64,000 nt of DNA, taken from positions 1-64,000 of the forward strand of contig CAZAMF010000011.1 in NCBI GenBank assembly GCA_964486295.1, given 5' to 3'. Both the position numbers and the translations under genes were made by a program. Below the pieces are notes generated by a model. That model saw only the letters and a list, made by a program, of their open reading frames with translations, was not told where the DNA came from and did not search any database. The DNA is from CALBZG01 sp964486295 (GTDB taxonomy: Bacteria > Bacillota > Clostridia > Peptostreptococcales > Anaerovoracaceae). Below, piece after piece: positions 35,940 to 45,888 of the stretch; the first letter of the stretch is position 1; every line of letters begins with the position of its first letter.

Positions 35940-38318
35940 ATGGACCAAAAGGCCAAGCGTGTCCTCGAATATAATAAAATAATCGAACTGTTGAGGAAGC
36001 AGGCGGGCTCCGGCCTGACTCAAGACCGAATTGAAAACCTGGAGCCTGAAACTGATCCAAGAGTTGTTAAAGATTTACTGGCAGAAACCACGGAAGCGGT
36101 TTCTGTTATTGTGCATAAAGGGCCATTGCCGCTGGGGAATTTTTACGATATAAAAAATCACCTGGAACTGGCTAATAAAGGCGGAACCCTGAATATGCGG
36201 CAGCTTTTGCAGGTGCTGTACAATATCAATACAGCCAGGAACGTCATATCTTTTCTTAAAAGCGATTTACCTGAACTTCCCATTATCAGAGGACTGTCTG
36301 ATTTGCTGGTGGCACCGAAAGATCTGTCCGAAGAAATCGATCGTTGTATTCTGAGCGAAGACGAAATGTCGGACAATGCTTCAAACGAATTAAGAAATAT
36401 CAGAAGAAGCATATCGAGACAAAACGAAGCCATACGAACCAAAATGAATCAGATACTGAATTCCGCCGACAACAAGGTTTATCTGCAGGATGCTATCGTG
36501 ACCATGAGGCAGGGCCGCTATGTAATACCGGTGAAGTCAGAACACAAGAACAGATTCCCGGGGATCGTACATGATCAATCGGCCAGTGGTTCCACGTTAT
36601 TTATTGAACCGCAGGTCATCGTGAACCTGAACAACGAACTCAGAGAGTTGGAGCTGGCGGAAAAAGCAGAAATCGAACGGATCCTCAGCGAACTAACCGC
36701 GCAGGTCGCTTTGCGATATCATGAACTGAGTAATAATCAGGAGCTTTTGGTGCAGCTTGATTTTATTTTTGCCAAAGGGAAGCTTTCATACTCGATGGAT
36801 GGTGTAGAAGCCATCGTTTCGGATAACAATATTTTGGAACTGTTGGGGGCGAGACATCCGCTGATCGATCCGAAAAAGGTAGTGCCCATCAACGTATCCA
36901 TCGGACGGGGCTATAAGACGCTGGTCATTACCGGCCCCAATACAGGGGGAAAGACGGTTACCCTTAAAACCATCGGCTTATTGACGATGATGACGCAAAC
37001 AGGGCTTCATGTGCCTTGTGTGAGCGGTACACGGATGCCCGTGTTTAAAAAAATATTTGCCGATATCGGAGACGAGCAAAGCATCGAACAGAGCCTTTCG
37101 ACTTTTTCATCACATATGACTAATATCGTCAATATCGTTACTCACAGCGACAGTCAGACACTGGCCCTTTTGGATGAGTTGGGAGCCGGAACGGATCCCA
37201 CCGAAGGCGCGGCGCTGGCCATTGCGATTCTGAGAAATCTCGATGCAAAAAACGTTACGACTGTGGCTACGACTCATTACACCGAGCTGAAAAAATATGC
37301 CATCTCCACAGCCGGCGTTGAGAATGCTTCCATGGAGTTCAATGTGGAAACACTGAGCCCGACATATAAGCTTTCCATCGGAATACCTGGAAAATCCAAT
37401 GCTTTTGAGATCTCTAAAAAGCTGGGCCTGCCCGGGGACATTATTGATCAGGCCCGGGAACTGCTGGACTCCGATGCGCTGCAATTTGAAGAAGTGATTT
37501 CCGCCATCGTGGAAGACAAGAAATTGGCAGAAGAGATGAAGGACGAAGCTCTTTTCATCAACCTTTCCATGAAAAAGCAGCAAGAGGTCCTTAAAGAGCA
37601 GGAACGAAAGCTGGCCAATCAAAAAGATAAAATCATCGCCGAAGCAAAAGAAGAAGCAAGGCGAATCATCGGAGAAGCGAAGTCCGAATCCGATGAGATC
37701 GCCAGGGAATTGAAAGAACTGGCGAAAATGGACAGCCTCGGCGAGCGCACCAAAAAATTCGATGAAACAAAAAAGAAAATCAAATCGGCAGATTCCAGAT
37801 ACAGGGATAAATTGATCGTAGAAGAAAACACAAATCCGATGAATCCGGGAGATTTGAAAATCGGAGACCGTGTCCGGCTGCTGTCGTTGAATCAGATGGG
37901 AGAGGTCATCGGGCTTCCGGATGACAAAGGTGAGGTTTCAGTCCTGGTCGGCCTGCTCAAGATCACGTCGAAGCTTTCAGACATCGTCCCTGTGGACGTC
38001 CCGCAGAAGAAAAAGACCAAGGTCTCTTACAGCAAATACGGATCGCTGTTCAGCAGCAAGGCTAAATTTTGCCCCATCAGCATCAATGTCCAGGGGAAGA
38101 TCCTGGATGACGCAGTGATGGATGTGGACAAATATCTCGATGATGCATATATTGCAGGCCTGAAGCAGGTTACTGTAATACACGGAAGAGGCGAAGGCAT
38201 CTTGCGGAAAGGGCTGCATGATTTTCTGAGAACCCATAAGCATGTGGATTCTTTCCGAAAAGGCAGCTATAACGAAGGAGGAGACGGTGTCACCATCGTT
38301 AAAATAAAAGAAAAGTGA
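35940..38318 (+). CDS. mutS2: MutS2 family endonuclease
   Basis: The 792-residue MutS2 protein lacks the MutS mismatch domain. It has a helical core, the ATPase with Walker A GPNTGGKTVTLKT, Walker B LALLDELGAGTDPTEGAAL, a long charged coiled coil (about 515-610), and a C-terminal Smr nuclease domain from LDDAVMDVDKYLDDA with VIHGRGEGILRKGL. Known roles are suppression of recombination and rescue of collided ribosomes. It lies 4 nt after zapA. Confidence 0.96.
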   Translation: MDQKAKRVLEYNKIIELLRKQAGSGLTQDRIENLEPETDPRVVKDLLAETTEAVSVIVHKGPLPLGNFYDIKNHLELANKGGTLNMRQLLQVLYNINTARNVISFLKSDLPELPIIRGLSDLLVAPKDLSEEIDRCILSEDEMSDNASNELRNIRRSISRQNEAIRTKMNQILNSADNKVYLQDAIVTMRQGRYVIPVKSEHKNRFPGIVHDQSASGSTLFIEPQVIVNLNNELRELELAEKAEIERILSELTAQVALRYHELSNNQELLVQLDFIFAKGKLSYSMDGVEAIVSDNNILELLGARHPLIDPKKVVPINVSIGRGYKTLVITGPNTGGKTVTLKTIGLLTMMTQTGLHVPCVSGTRMPVFKKIFADIGDEQSIEQSLSTFSSHMTNIVNIVTHSDSQTLALLDELGAGTDPTEGAALAIAILRNLDAKNVTTVATTHYTELKKYAISTAGVENASMEFNVETLSPTYKLSIGIPGKSNAFEISKKLGLPGDIIDQARELLDSDALQFEEVISAIVEDKKLAEEMKDEALFINLSMKKQQEVLKEQERKLANQKDKIIAEAKEEARRIIGEAKSESDEIARELKELAKMDSLGERTKKFDETKKKIKSADSRYRDKLIVEENTNPMNPGDLKIGDRVRLLSLNQMGEVIGLPDDKGEVSVLVGLLKITSKLSDIVPVDVPQKKKTKVSYSKYGSLFSSKAKFCPISINVQGKILDDAVMDVDKYLDDAYIAGLKQVTVIHGRGEGILRKGLHDFLRTHKHVDSFRKGSYNEGGDGVTIVKIKEK

Positions 38319-38362
38319 GTGACAGAAGCGCAAATATAACCATGGAGAACGGAGATAAAAGA

Positions 38363-40084
38363 ATGATTAGTTATAAAAATGAGATCGCGAAGCTTTTAAA
38401 CGGGCTGATCGACGGGATGGAATATGAAGAGATTTTATCCATTATCGAAATACCAACGGATGAAAAAATGGGGGACTATGCATTCCCGTGCTTTAAGTTG
38501 GCTAAAATTTTAAGAAAGGCGCCTCCCGCCATTGCCCAGGATCTGGCCGTACAGCTTACCGGCAATCAGTTTTTTAGAAAAGTCGAAAGCATCAATGCCT
38601 ATCTGAATATGTCCATCAACCGCGAAGAATTTGGCCTGACTGTTGTTGATGAAGTGATGAAATGCCAAGAAAAATATGGGCATTCGGATATTGGCCAGAA
38701 CAGAAAAGTGATCGTCGAGTTTTCCTCTCCGAATATTGCGAAGCCGTTCCATATCGGCCATATCAGGAGCACAGTGATCGGAAACTCAATTTATAAAATA
38801 TATGATTGTCTGGGTTATGACACCGTCAGGATCAACCATCTGGGGGATTACGGAACACAATTCGGGAAAATGATCGTGGCTTACCGGCACTGGGGGAACA
38901 AGGAAGACGTCATCAATGCGCCGATAGAAACCCTGCTTTCATATTATGTCAAATTCCATGAAGAAGCCGAAAAAAATCCGGAGCTGGAGAATGAGGCAAG
39001 AGCAGCATTTTCGGCATTGGAAAACGGCGCTCCTGACGAACAGGAACTCTGGAAGTGGTTCCGAGAAGAGAGCCTCAAGGAATTCAGCCGGGTCTACAAG
39101 CTTCTGGATATTGAGTTTGATTCATATGCGGGGGAAAGCTTCTACTCTGATAAAATGACCCGCTTTGTCAAGGAACTGGACGAGAAAGGACTGTTAAAGG
39201 AATCCAATGGCGCGCGCATCGTTGAACTTGAGCAGTATGGTTTGCCGCCGGCGCTGATCACCAAAAGCGATGGCTCCACACTGTATATCACCAGAGATAT
39301 CGCTGCGGCAGTTTACAGAAAAGAACACTATGATTTCTACAAGAATCTTTACATCGTAGGGAACCAGCAGATCCTGCATTTCCAGCAATGGATCAAGATT
39401 GTAGAGCTGCTGGGCTACGAGTGGGCCAAAGACTGTGTCCACATACCTTTCGGGCTTGTAAGCCTTGAAGATGGCGATGCTCTCTCCACAAGAAAGGGAA
39501 AGGTGGTTTTCCTGGAAGACGTTCTGAAAAAGGCGGTGGAGAAAACCAGGGAAATCATTATAGAAAAAAATGTGAATACCGATAATATCGACGAGACCGC
39601 CGCACAGGTTGGAATCGGCGCGATCATATTCAACGAATTATCAAACAGCCGGGAAAAGGATTATGTTTTCTCCTGGGATAAGGTACTGACTTTCGACGGC
39701 GAGACCGGGCCTTATGTGCAGTATACTCACGCAAGAGCCTGCAGTATTATGAGAAACGCCGGAGAGAACGCAGTGAAAAAGGCTATGGACATTAAAAATG
39801 TCAAGCCAGAATACATTATCAGTGAGAATGCGTTCAGACTGGCCAGACTGATCTACGCATATCCGGAGGCTGTGATCGAAGCTGGTGAAAGATATGAACC
39901 GAGTTTTGTCGCACGCCACATCGTGGATGTCGCCCAGGCATTCAACAGGCTCTACCACGATGAGCACATACTGGTAGAAAATGAAGAAGAAAAGATTTCG
40001 AAACTGGCCCTGATCATCGCAGCGAAAACCGTTATCCAAAATGGTCTGGGATTGTTAGGAGTACATGCACCGGAGAAAATGTAA
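38363..40084 (+). CDS. argS: Arginyl-tRNA synthetase
   Basis: A protein of 573 residues from the ATG at 38363, chosen for GGAGAT six bases upstream; the frame opens earlier at a GTG that overlaps mutS2. It has an N-terminal Add1 domain, the class I HIGH motif in KPFHIGHIRSTV, a KMSKS equivalent LSTRKGKV, and a C-terminal DALR anticodon-binding domain around ASIMRNAGE to the end. The stop codon directly abuts the next start codon. Confidence 0.96.
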   Translation: MISYKNEIAKLLNGLIDGMEYEEILSIIEIPTDEKMGDYAFPCFKLAKILRKAPPAIAQDLAVQLTGNQFFRKVESINAYLNMSINREEFGLTVVDEVMKCQEKYGHSDIGQNRKVIVEFSSPNIAKPFHIGHIRSTVIGNSIYKIYDCLGYDTVRINHLGDYGTQFGKMIVAYRHWGNKEDVINAPIETLLSYYVKFHEEAEKNPELENEARAAFSALENGAPDEQELWKWFREESLKEFSRVYKLLDIEFDSYAGESFYSDKMTRFVKELDEKGLLKESNGARIVELEQYGLPPALITKSDGSTLYITRDIAAAVYRKEHYDFYKNLYIVGNQQILHFQQWIKIVELLGYEWAKDCVHIPFGLVSLEDGDALSTRKGKVVFLEDVLKKAVEKTREIIIEKNVNTDNIDETAAQVGIGAIIFNELSNSREKDYVFSWDKVLTFDGETGPYVQYTHARACSIMRNAGENAVKKAMDIKNVKPEYIISENAFRLARLIYAYPEAVIEAGERYEPSFVARHIVDVAQAFNRLYHDEHILVENEEEKISKLALIIAAKTVIQNGLGLLGVHAPEKM

Positions 40085-40957
40085 ATGAGATACGAAGGAA
40101 ATATATACAGGCCGCCCAGCGAGGCTTACAGCCTGATCGTACAGGTAACCATAGGATGTGCGCATAATAAATGCACATTCTGCAGTATGTTCAAAGACAA
40201 GAAGTTCAGAGTCAGAAATGTGGAAGAGGTCATCGAAGATCTTAAATCAGCCCGAAGCTATTATCGAAACGTAGATAGGATCTTTCTGGCGGACGGCGAT
40301 GCGCTTTGCCTCTCAAACTCAAAGCTTCTAAAGATTTTGGAAGTGATCCGGGAATTGTTTCCGGAATGTGAACGAGTATCCGTATACGGTTCGCCGCAGG
40401 ATGTCCTCAATAAGACTGAGGAGGAATTACGCGAACTTGCGAAAGCCGGAGTAGGCATCGTTTACATTGGAGCCGAATCGGGAAGCGACAAGGTGCTGGA
40501 AAAAATATGCAAAGGCGCTACCAGGCAAGAGATCATTACTGCGGTTAAAAGACTGGAAGTGTCCGGCATCAAGGCATCTGTGACTTTCATATCGGGTATT
40601 GCGGGTCCGGAAGGCTGGAGGGAGCATGCTATAGAGACCGGAACGATGATCAGCGAAATGGAGCCGTCTTATGTAGGCTTGCTGACACTCATGCTTGAAC
40701 CGGGCGCTCCGATGACTCAAGACGTTAAGGAAGGCAGATTTGAAATACTAACTCCAGAAGAAGTGGTGGCGGAGACGCTGCTGATGCTGGAAAATATTAA
40801 TGTTAAAAAACCGTGCGTTTTCAGAAGCAACCACGCTTCCAACTACATTTCTTTAAGAGGCGAACTACCGAAAGATAAAGAAAAAATGATCAATCAGCTC
40901 CGTACCGCACTGGATAACACCCGACTATTAAAAGATGAAAGATTCAGGATGCTATAA
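40085..40957 (+). CDS. Radical SAM protein of unknown function
   Basis: The 290-residue protein has an Elp3/MiaB-like radical SAM core. The cluster-binding cysteines are Cys25, Cys30 and Cys33 in GCAHNKCTFC, a CX4CX2C spacing rather than the common CX3CX2C. The TIM-barrel segments VDRIFLADGDAL and YIGAESGSDKVLEKICKGA are conserved in this group. No substrate-specific domain is recognised. It starts at the base after the argS stop codon and precedes another radical SAM gene by 5 nt, so the two probably act in the same process or at least share transcription. Confidence 0.82.
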   Translation: MRYEGNIYRPPSEAYSLIVQVTIGCAHNKCTFCSMFKDKKFRVRNVEEVIEDLKSARSYYRNVDRIFLADGDALCLSNSKLLKILEVIRELFPECERVSVYGSPQDVLNKTEEELRELAKAGVGIVYIGAESGSDKVLEKICKGATRQEIITAVKRLEVSGIKASVTFISGIAGPEGWREHAIETGTMISEMEPSYVGLLTLMLEPGAPMTQDVKEGRFEILTPEEVVAETLLMLENINVKKPCVFRSNHASNYISLRGELPKDKEKMINQLRTALDNTRLLKDERFRML

Positions 40958-40962
40958 AGGGT

Positions 40963-42489
40963 ATGAAAGTATTGCTCACAACGCTTAATTCAAAATATGT
41001 GCATTCATCGCTGGCACTCCGGTGCCTCTATTCTGCTGCAGCAGAAAATCTTCAGAATTACGATATCAAGATCGACATCAAAGAATTTACAATCAACAAC
41101 GATGATGATTTCATTTTAAATGAACTGATCTATTTTGATTATGAAGTGATCTGCTTTTCAATCAATATATGGAACGCAGACAGGATCGCCGGCATAACCG
41201 AAGTTCTGAAGAAAGCATTGCCAAATGTCAAATTGCTGGCCGGCGGACCGGAAGTCAGCAATGATCCCGTTGCTTTCATGAAGGAAAACCGGCACATCGA
41301 TTTTCTGATCGTCGGGGAAGGCGAGTATGCGTTTACCGCGCTATGCAGCCAGGGCTTTGCCGGCCCGGAGCTGTCCGCTATCGGAGGGCTTATTTACAGA
41401 AACAGAGCGGATGGCAAAATCTATGTAAATCCGCCGGGGGAGATTCTGAAAATGGAGTCTTTACCCTTCCCGTACCGATATCTTCCTTTTGAAAAAGACA
41501 AGACGATCTACTATGAAAGCAGCAGAGGATGCCCGTTCAACTGCAGCTATTGTATGTCCTCTATCGAAAAATCCATCCGGGGACTTCCGGTGGAAAGGGT
41601 AAAAGAAGATCTGAATCAATTTATCAGCGCTAATGTTGAGCAGGTCAAGTTTGTCGACAGGACTTTCAATTGGGATCGGGAAAGATGCCATGAACTATGG
41701 CAGCATCTCATCGAAAATGACAATGGAATTACCAACTGGCATTTTGAAATCTGCGCGGAACTGTTAGACCGGCAACTGATAGACTTGCTGAATGGAGCCA
41801 GAAAAGGGCTTTTTCAAATCGAAGCCGGTATCCAAAGCACAAATGCTAAAACGCTGGCTGCAGTGAACCGAAGTACCGATATCGAACCGGTTTTTGAAAA
41901 CCTGAAGGAAATCGTAGCCGTGGGTAATACGCATGTTCATGTTGATCTGATTGTCGGACTCCCCTTTGAGGGCTATAGTGCGTTCAAGGACTCATTTAAC
42001 AAAGTATTTGATATACATGCAGATCACTTGCAGCTGGGCTTTTTAAAACTGTTAAAGGGCACCGCTCTGCGTAACGATGCGGATAAATACGGATATGTAT
42101 TCAGAAAAAATCCGCCTTATCATATCATCAGCAACGATTTCATCTCAGCTCGGGATATCATCCGATTGAAACAGGTCGAAACCGTTTTGAACCTCTTTTC
42201 AAACAGAGGTGGCTTTGAAAACACCGTCGATTATTTCATATCACTGAATACCAGCGCTTTTGACTATTTCGAGGAAATGGCTCTTTACTATTACTTAAAA
42301 GGCTATCACCAGAAGTCGCACAAGAAAGAAGATCTGTACAGAATACTGAGACAGTATGCGTATTGGAAGGACAGGTCATGCGAAGGTGCATTCAATAAGG
42401 CCACCGAACTGCTTTATATGGATATGGAAAATACGCTGAACCCTGACGCAATAAAAAAATTCAACAAAAAAGGCTGGAAAATAGAATAG
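40963..42489 (+). CDS. B12-binding radical SAM protein with DUF4080
   Basis: This 508-residue protein begins with a Rossmann-like cobalamin-binding domain (about 1-140; LLAGGPEVSND). The radical SAM core has the standard CX3CX2C in SRGCPFNCSYCMSS, and a C-terminal DUF4080 region follows (about 360-508). The family is thought to be cobalamin dependent, but the reaction is unknown. It lies between another radical SAM gene and a TPR protein. The organism's corrinoid uptake locus at 57.6-64 kb would supply the cofactor. Confidence 0.87.
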   Translation: MKVLLTTLNSKYVHSSLALRCLYSAAAENLQNYDIKIDIKEFTINNDDDFILNELIYFDYEVICFSINIWNADRIAGITEVLKKALPNVKLLAGGPEVSNDPVAFMKENRHIDFLIVGEGEYAFTALCSQGFAGPELSAIGGLIYRNRADGKIYVNPPGEILKMESLPFPYRYLPFEKDKTIYYESSRGCPFNCSYCMSSIEKSIRGLPVERVKEDLNQFISANVEQVKFVDRTFNWDRERCHELWQHLIENDNGITNWHFEICAELLDRQLIDLLNGARKGLFQIEAGIQSTNAKTLAAVNRSTDIEPVFENLKEIVAVGNTHVHVDLIVGLPFEGYSAFKDSFNKVFDIHADHLQLGFLKLLKGTALRNDADKYGYVFRKNPPYHIISNDFISARDIIRLKQVETVLNLFSNRGGFENTVDYFISLNTSAFDYFEEMALYYYLKGYHQKSHKKEDLYRILRQYAYWKDRSCEGAFNKATELLYMDMENTLNPDAIKKFNKKGWKIE

Positions 42490-42497
42490 GTGATCAG

Positions 42498-43532
42498 ATG
42501 ACCTTAGTGAAAAACATATCGGCCGGGAATCCGAAAGATTATGATATTCAGATAAGAGCCGACCGGATCGGTAAATATTTCAGGAAATACCTGGCTGATT
42601 TTGTATTTGCCGAGTTTTCTGAAGCGTACCTGGCAGGAGCGGATCTGACCGGGATCATGAAAGAAGTCCCAGTGCCGCTGAAAAAGTCGGATCTTGAGCA
42701 TTTTGCAGGTGGCTCAGGCGTCAGTCCGGAAGAAATAGCGGAAAACATGGCATGGGTGATGGGGATCGATCCTCATTTCAAATACACATCTTCCTACGTC
42801 AAGTTCATTGACAGGGTATACAAAGGGGAAGCAGTCGATCACCTTCTGGAAAAGGGTGGTCGGGCATTTGCGGAGAGCAGAACCGACGATGCCTGTATTT
42901 ATTTCCGGGCCTGTCTTTGTCTGGAGCCGGAAAACCTCAACGCCATGTACAGCTACGCCTTTTGCTGCAGGGAAATGTACCTCGCCAGCGACCAAAAGGA
43001 GTATACCGGAAATTTCAAGGCGGAGGCACTGCACCTTTTTGAACGGATAACTGAAGCGTTTCCCAAACACGCTAAGAGCCATTATTACCTGGGTTACATG
43101 TACCTGAACCTGGGACTCTATACCAAAGCGCACATCATATGGAACAAGTTCCTGGAGTTGTCCGAAGATCCATCGGATATTGCTGAGATCCGGCAGCGTA
43201 TCGGACAGCTGGAAGATCCGGTGAAAATAGAACAGGCAATCAACCATATCATTTCCGGAAGGGATGCAAACGGGTTACCGGTTCTTGAATCGTATCGGGA
43301 CAGCCAATATGGAGACTGGTGGCCGCTTCATTACTATCTGGGACTGGCATATGTCAGCATGGGCCGCCAGGAAGACGCGATCCAATCCTTCAAGAAAACT
43401 TTGGAAAAGAACGGCAGCCATTTGGAAAGCATGCGCCATCTTGCGGAGCTTTATAAAGAATCCGGGAACGTTGAAGAAGAGCGCAAGTATCGAAAAAAAA
43501 TGCAGCTAGTTGAACAAAATATTTTGCATTAA
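42498..43532 (+). CDS. Tetratricopeptide-repeat protein
   Basis: The 344-residue protein has no signal peptide. An N-terminal region of about 110 residues is unrecognised. TPR-like helical pairs follow at about 115-165 (ACIYFRACLCLEPENLNAMY), 185-220 (HAKSHYYLGYMYLNLGLYTK) and 275-335 (HYYLGLAYVSMGRQEDAI). It begins 8 nt after the B12 radical SAM gene and probably belongs to that operon, perhaps as a scaffold. Confidence 0.75.
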   Translation: MTLVKNISAGNPKDYDIQIRADRIGKYFRKYLADFVFAEFSEAYLAGADLTGIMKEVPVPLKKSDLEHFAGGSGVSPEEIAENMAWVMGIDPHFKYTSSYVKFIDRVYKGEAVDHLLEKGGRAFAESRTDDACIYFRACLCLEPENLNAMYSYAFCCREMYLASDQKEYTGNFKAEALHLFERITEAFPKHAKSHYYLGYMYLNLGLYTKAHIIWNKFLELSEDPSDIAEIRQRIGQLEDPVKIEQAINHIISGRDANGLPVLESYRDSQYGDWWPLHYYLGLAYVSMGRQEDAIQSFKKTLEKNGSHLESMRHLAELYKESGNVEEERKYRKKMQLVEQNILH

Positions 43533-43556
43533 TGCATTCAAATAACCACTTTAGTG

Positions 43557-43586
43557 TTGACAGAGCTGTGACTTGTACTGTATAAT
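43557..43586 (+). promoter_or_regulatory. Promoter of the tRNA operon
   Basis: Perfect TTGACA (43557-43562) and perfect TATAAT (43581-43586) are 18 bp apart, 32 nt before the first tRNA. Confidence 0.85.
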
Positions 43587-43617
43587 AAAGCCTGTCGCTA
43601 GAGATAGGGACTGGTAT

Positions 43618-43692
<75 letters not shown>

Positions 43693-43696
43693 ATTT

Positions 43697-43784
43697 GCCG
43701 AAGTGGCGGAATTGGCAGACGCCCGGGACTTAAAATCCCGTGAGCTTTTAGCTCGTACCGGTTCGACCCCGGTCTTCGGCACCA
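43697..43784 (+). tRNA. tRNA-Leu (TAA)
   Basis: The acceptor stem GCCGAAG/CTTCGGC, a long class II variable arm (GTGAGCTTTTAGCTC region) and encoded CCA identify a tRNA-Leu. The anticodon TAA is at 43731-43733. Confidence 0.95.
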
Positions 43785-43818
43785 AGTTCTTTTTGGGGAT
43801 GACCGGATAAATAAACGT

Positions 43819-43894
43819 CGCGGGGTAGAGCAGTTGGTAGCTCGTCGGGCTCATAACCCGGAGGCCATAGGTTCAAATCCTATCCCCGCAACCA
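43819..43894 (+). tRNA. Initiator tRNA-Met (CAT)
   Basis: The first base pair is a C-A mismatch (CGCGGGG with CCCCGCA) and the anticodon stem has three consecutive G:C pairs next to the CAT loop (43852-43854). Both are hallmarks of bacterial initiator tRNA. CCA is encoded. Confidence 0.95.
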
Positions 43895-43904
43895 TGCATT
43901 AAAT

Positions 43905-43930
43905 AATCGCCCTGATGGGGCGATTTTTTA
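43905..43930 (+). terminator. Terminator of the tRNA operon
   Basis: AATCGCCC pairs with GGGCGATT around a TGATG loop and is followed by TTTT. Confidence 0.9.
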
Positions 43931-44017
43931 ATGCATTAATTATTAGGCAATTATAATAAAATAAGGTATAATAAAAGCTTAGCTATACAAGGAACATGAA
44001 AATTTGAAAGGAAATTA

Positions 44018-45661
44018 ATGGAAAATTTATTTTTTAAAGACCTGGATTTATCGACTGAAGTGCAAAAAGCTATCACTAAGATGGGATTTGAGGAAGCGAC
44101 TCCAATTCAGGCCAGAGCCATCCCCTATATACTTGCAGGACGCGACATTATCGGGCAGGCTATGACAGGTACGGGTAAGACATGCGCCTTTGGAATACCT
44201 GCCGTGGAAATGATCGATAATAACGCATCGGACATTCAAGTCCTAATCCTTTGCCCGACAAGAGAACTCTCTGTCCAAGTAGCGGAAGAGATTCAAGAAG
44301 TAAGCAAGTTCAAAAAAGACGTTAAAGTTTTGCCGATTTATGGAGGCCAGTCGATTGAACGACAAATTATGGCCTTAAAAAGAAAACCTCAGATCATTGT
44401 AGGAACACCAGGCAGAGTCATGGATCATATGAGAAGGCGTACCATCAAATTGATGAATTTGAAAACTCTTATCCTTGATGAAGCAGATGAAATGTTGAAT
44501 ATGGGATTTCGTGAGGATATTGATGTAATCATTCAAGATCTTCCAAAAGAACGGCAAACATTGCTTTTCTCGGCAACCATGTCTCCGGAAATCAAGGAAA
44601 TAACGAAGATGTATCTCCATGAGCCGGAATATATACTAACGGTCCATAAAGAGCTAACAATTCCTAACATTGAGCAATTCTATATCGAGGTTCACGAATC
44701 GTCAAAGCTTGAGCTGTTGTGTCGACTGATCGATGCGAAGAACATCAAACTCGGTCTTGTGTTCTGCAATACAAAAAAACGGGTTGATGAGCTTACAAGT
44801 GCCCTTCAGGGCAGAGGGTATTCAGCAGAGGCGCTTCACGGGGACATGAAGCAATCAGAACGCACTCGCGTTATGACCAAATTCAAACAAGGGAAAATCG
44901 AAATCCTTGTTGCGACTGATGTCGCTGCAAGAGGGATTGACGTAAACAATATCGAAGCAGTCTTTAATTACGATATTCCTACAGATGAAGAATATTATGT
45001 TCACAGAATCGGAAGAACGGCCAGAGCCGGCAAAAAAGGGGTGTCATATTCCTTTGTTTTCGGAAGAGACATGTATAAATTAAAAGAAATACAAAAGTTT
45101 ACAAAATCCGTCATTCTGCCGATGCAACCACCTAAAATATCTGATATCGAAGAAGTGAAACTAGAAGCAGCGATAAAAAGCGTAGTGACTATGTTGGAAG
45201 CAGGGGGCTATTCGAAATACGATAAAATAATTGAGAAAATCCTTCTGCAAACAGAAGAGGCAACCACACTGGATGTGGCATCGGTTCTTTTTAAAATCGC
45301 TTTTGATGAATTAGATCGAAGCTATGAGGAATCGGACCTTGACAACGTAGAGATCCAATATCGCAAAGCGGATATGGTTCGCCTATTCTTGAGCATTGGA
45401 GAAATGGATAATATCCAGGCAAAGACTATTATGCAAATCATCACATCCAAATCTTCTCTTCCAAAGAAAATGATCGGAGATATTGATGTCAGGAGGCAAT
45501 TCTCCTTTGTGGAGGTTCCGTCGGAATATGCAGACAAAGTCATAAATGCGATGATTGATTTTTCATACCGCGGCAAAAAAGTTTCCATTGAAAAAGCCAG
45601 CAAACGTCAAAGACTAAAAGGAAACAAAGGAAGACCTAAACGCGGAAAGAAGAGATACTAA
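44018..45661 (+). CDS. DEAD-box ATP-dependent RNA helicase
   Basis: The 547-residue helicase shows the Q motif (GFEEATPIQARAIP), motif I AMTGTGKT, PTRELSVQ, TPGRVMDH, DEAD, SAT and the C-terminal HRIGRTARAG. A DbpA/CsdA-like RNA-binding domain sits near residues 450-525, and the tail is a basic Arg/Lys/Gly segment. It resembles DeaD/CshA-type enzymes in ribosome assembly and cold response. A TATAAT at 43967-43972 with a weak -35 could be its promoter. It has its own terminator. Confidence 0.94.
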   Translation: MENLFFKDLDLSTEVQKAITKMGFEEATPIQARAIPYILAGRDIIGQAMTGTGKTCAFGIPAVEMIDNNASDIQVLILCPTRELSVQVAEEIQEVSKFKKDVKVLPIYGGQSIERQIMALKRKPQIIVGTPGRVMDHMRRRTIKLMNLKTLILDEADEMLNMGFREDIDVIIQDLPKERQTLLFSATMSPEIKEITKMYLHEPEYILTVHKELTIPNIEQFYIEVHESSKLELLCRLIDAKNIKLGLVFCNTKKRVDELTSALQGRGYSAEALHGDMKQSERTRVMTKFKQGKIEILVATDVAARGIDVNNIEAVFNYDIPTDEEYYVHRIGRTARAGKKGVSYSFVFGRDMYKLKEIQKFTKSVILPMQPPKISDIEEVKLEAAIKSVVTMLEAGGYSKYDKIIEKILLQTEEATTLDVASVLFKIAFDELDRSYEESDLDNVEIQYRKADMVRLFLSIGEMDNIQAKTIMQIITSKSSLPKKMIGDIDVRRQFSFVEVPSEYADKVINAMIDFSYRGKKVSIEKASKRQRLKGNKGRPKRGKKRY

Positions 45662-45678
45662 TCGATTTCCTGAACAAG

Positions 45679-45711
45679 AAAGCCGCCGCTTTCTAAAAAG
45701 CGGCGGCTTTT
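45679..45711 (+). terminator. Terminator after the helicase gene
   Basis: A perfect 13-bp stem (45679-45691 with 45698-45710) closes a TCTAAA loop. The minus-strand small genes end 65 bp away and may also use it. Confidence 0.85.
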
Positions 45712-45775
45712 GGACAAAAAAATACCCTAGATAATATCTAAGGCTCACCGTTTGTTCTTTATATAGCTGTTTAGA

Positions 45776-45850
45776 TTATATCAGTTGCAGGCATTCGTTT
45801 ACAACTTCCTGTGTAAGTTCAAATTCAGTATTCTTTTCTTTTGTTTTCAT
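45776..45850 (-). CDS. Putative 24-residue peptide gene
   Basis: The small frame reads MKTKEKNTEFELTQEVVNECL and ends QLI. A good Shine-Dalgarno sequence (AAGGAG) lies 9 nt before the ATG. It starts 38 nt after the 64-residue gene on the same strand. The peptide is charged at the N-terminus and amphipathic later, with one Cys. I do not recognise it. A functional small protein, a peptide precursor or a regulatory leader are all possible; the ribosome binding site is the main support. Confidence 0.45.
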   Translation of the reverse strand: MKTKEKNTEFELTQEVVNECLQLI

Positions 45851-45888
45851 ATACATCATCTCCTTTCTGTATTATGTAAGAACCCCAT

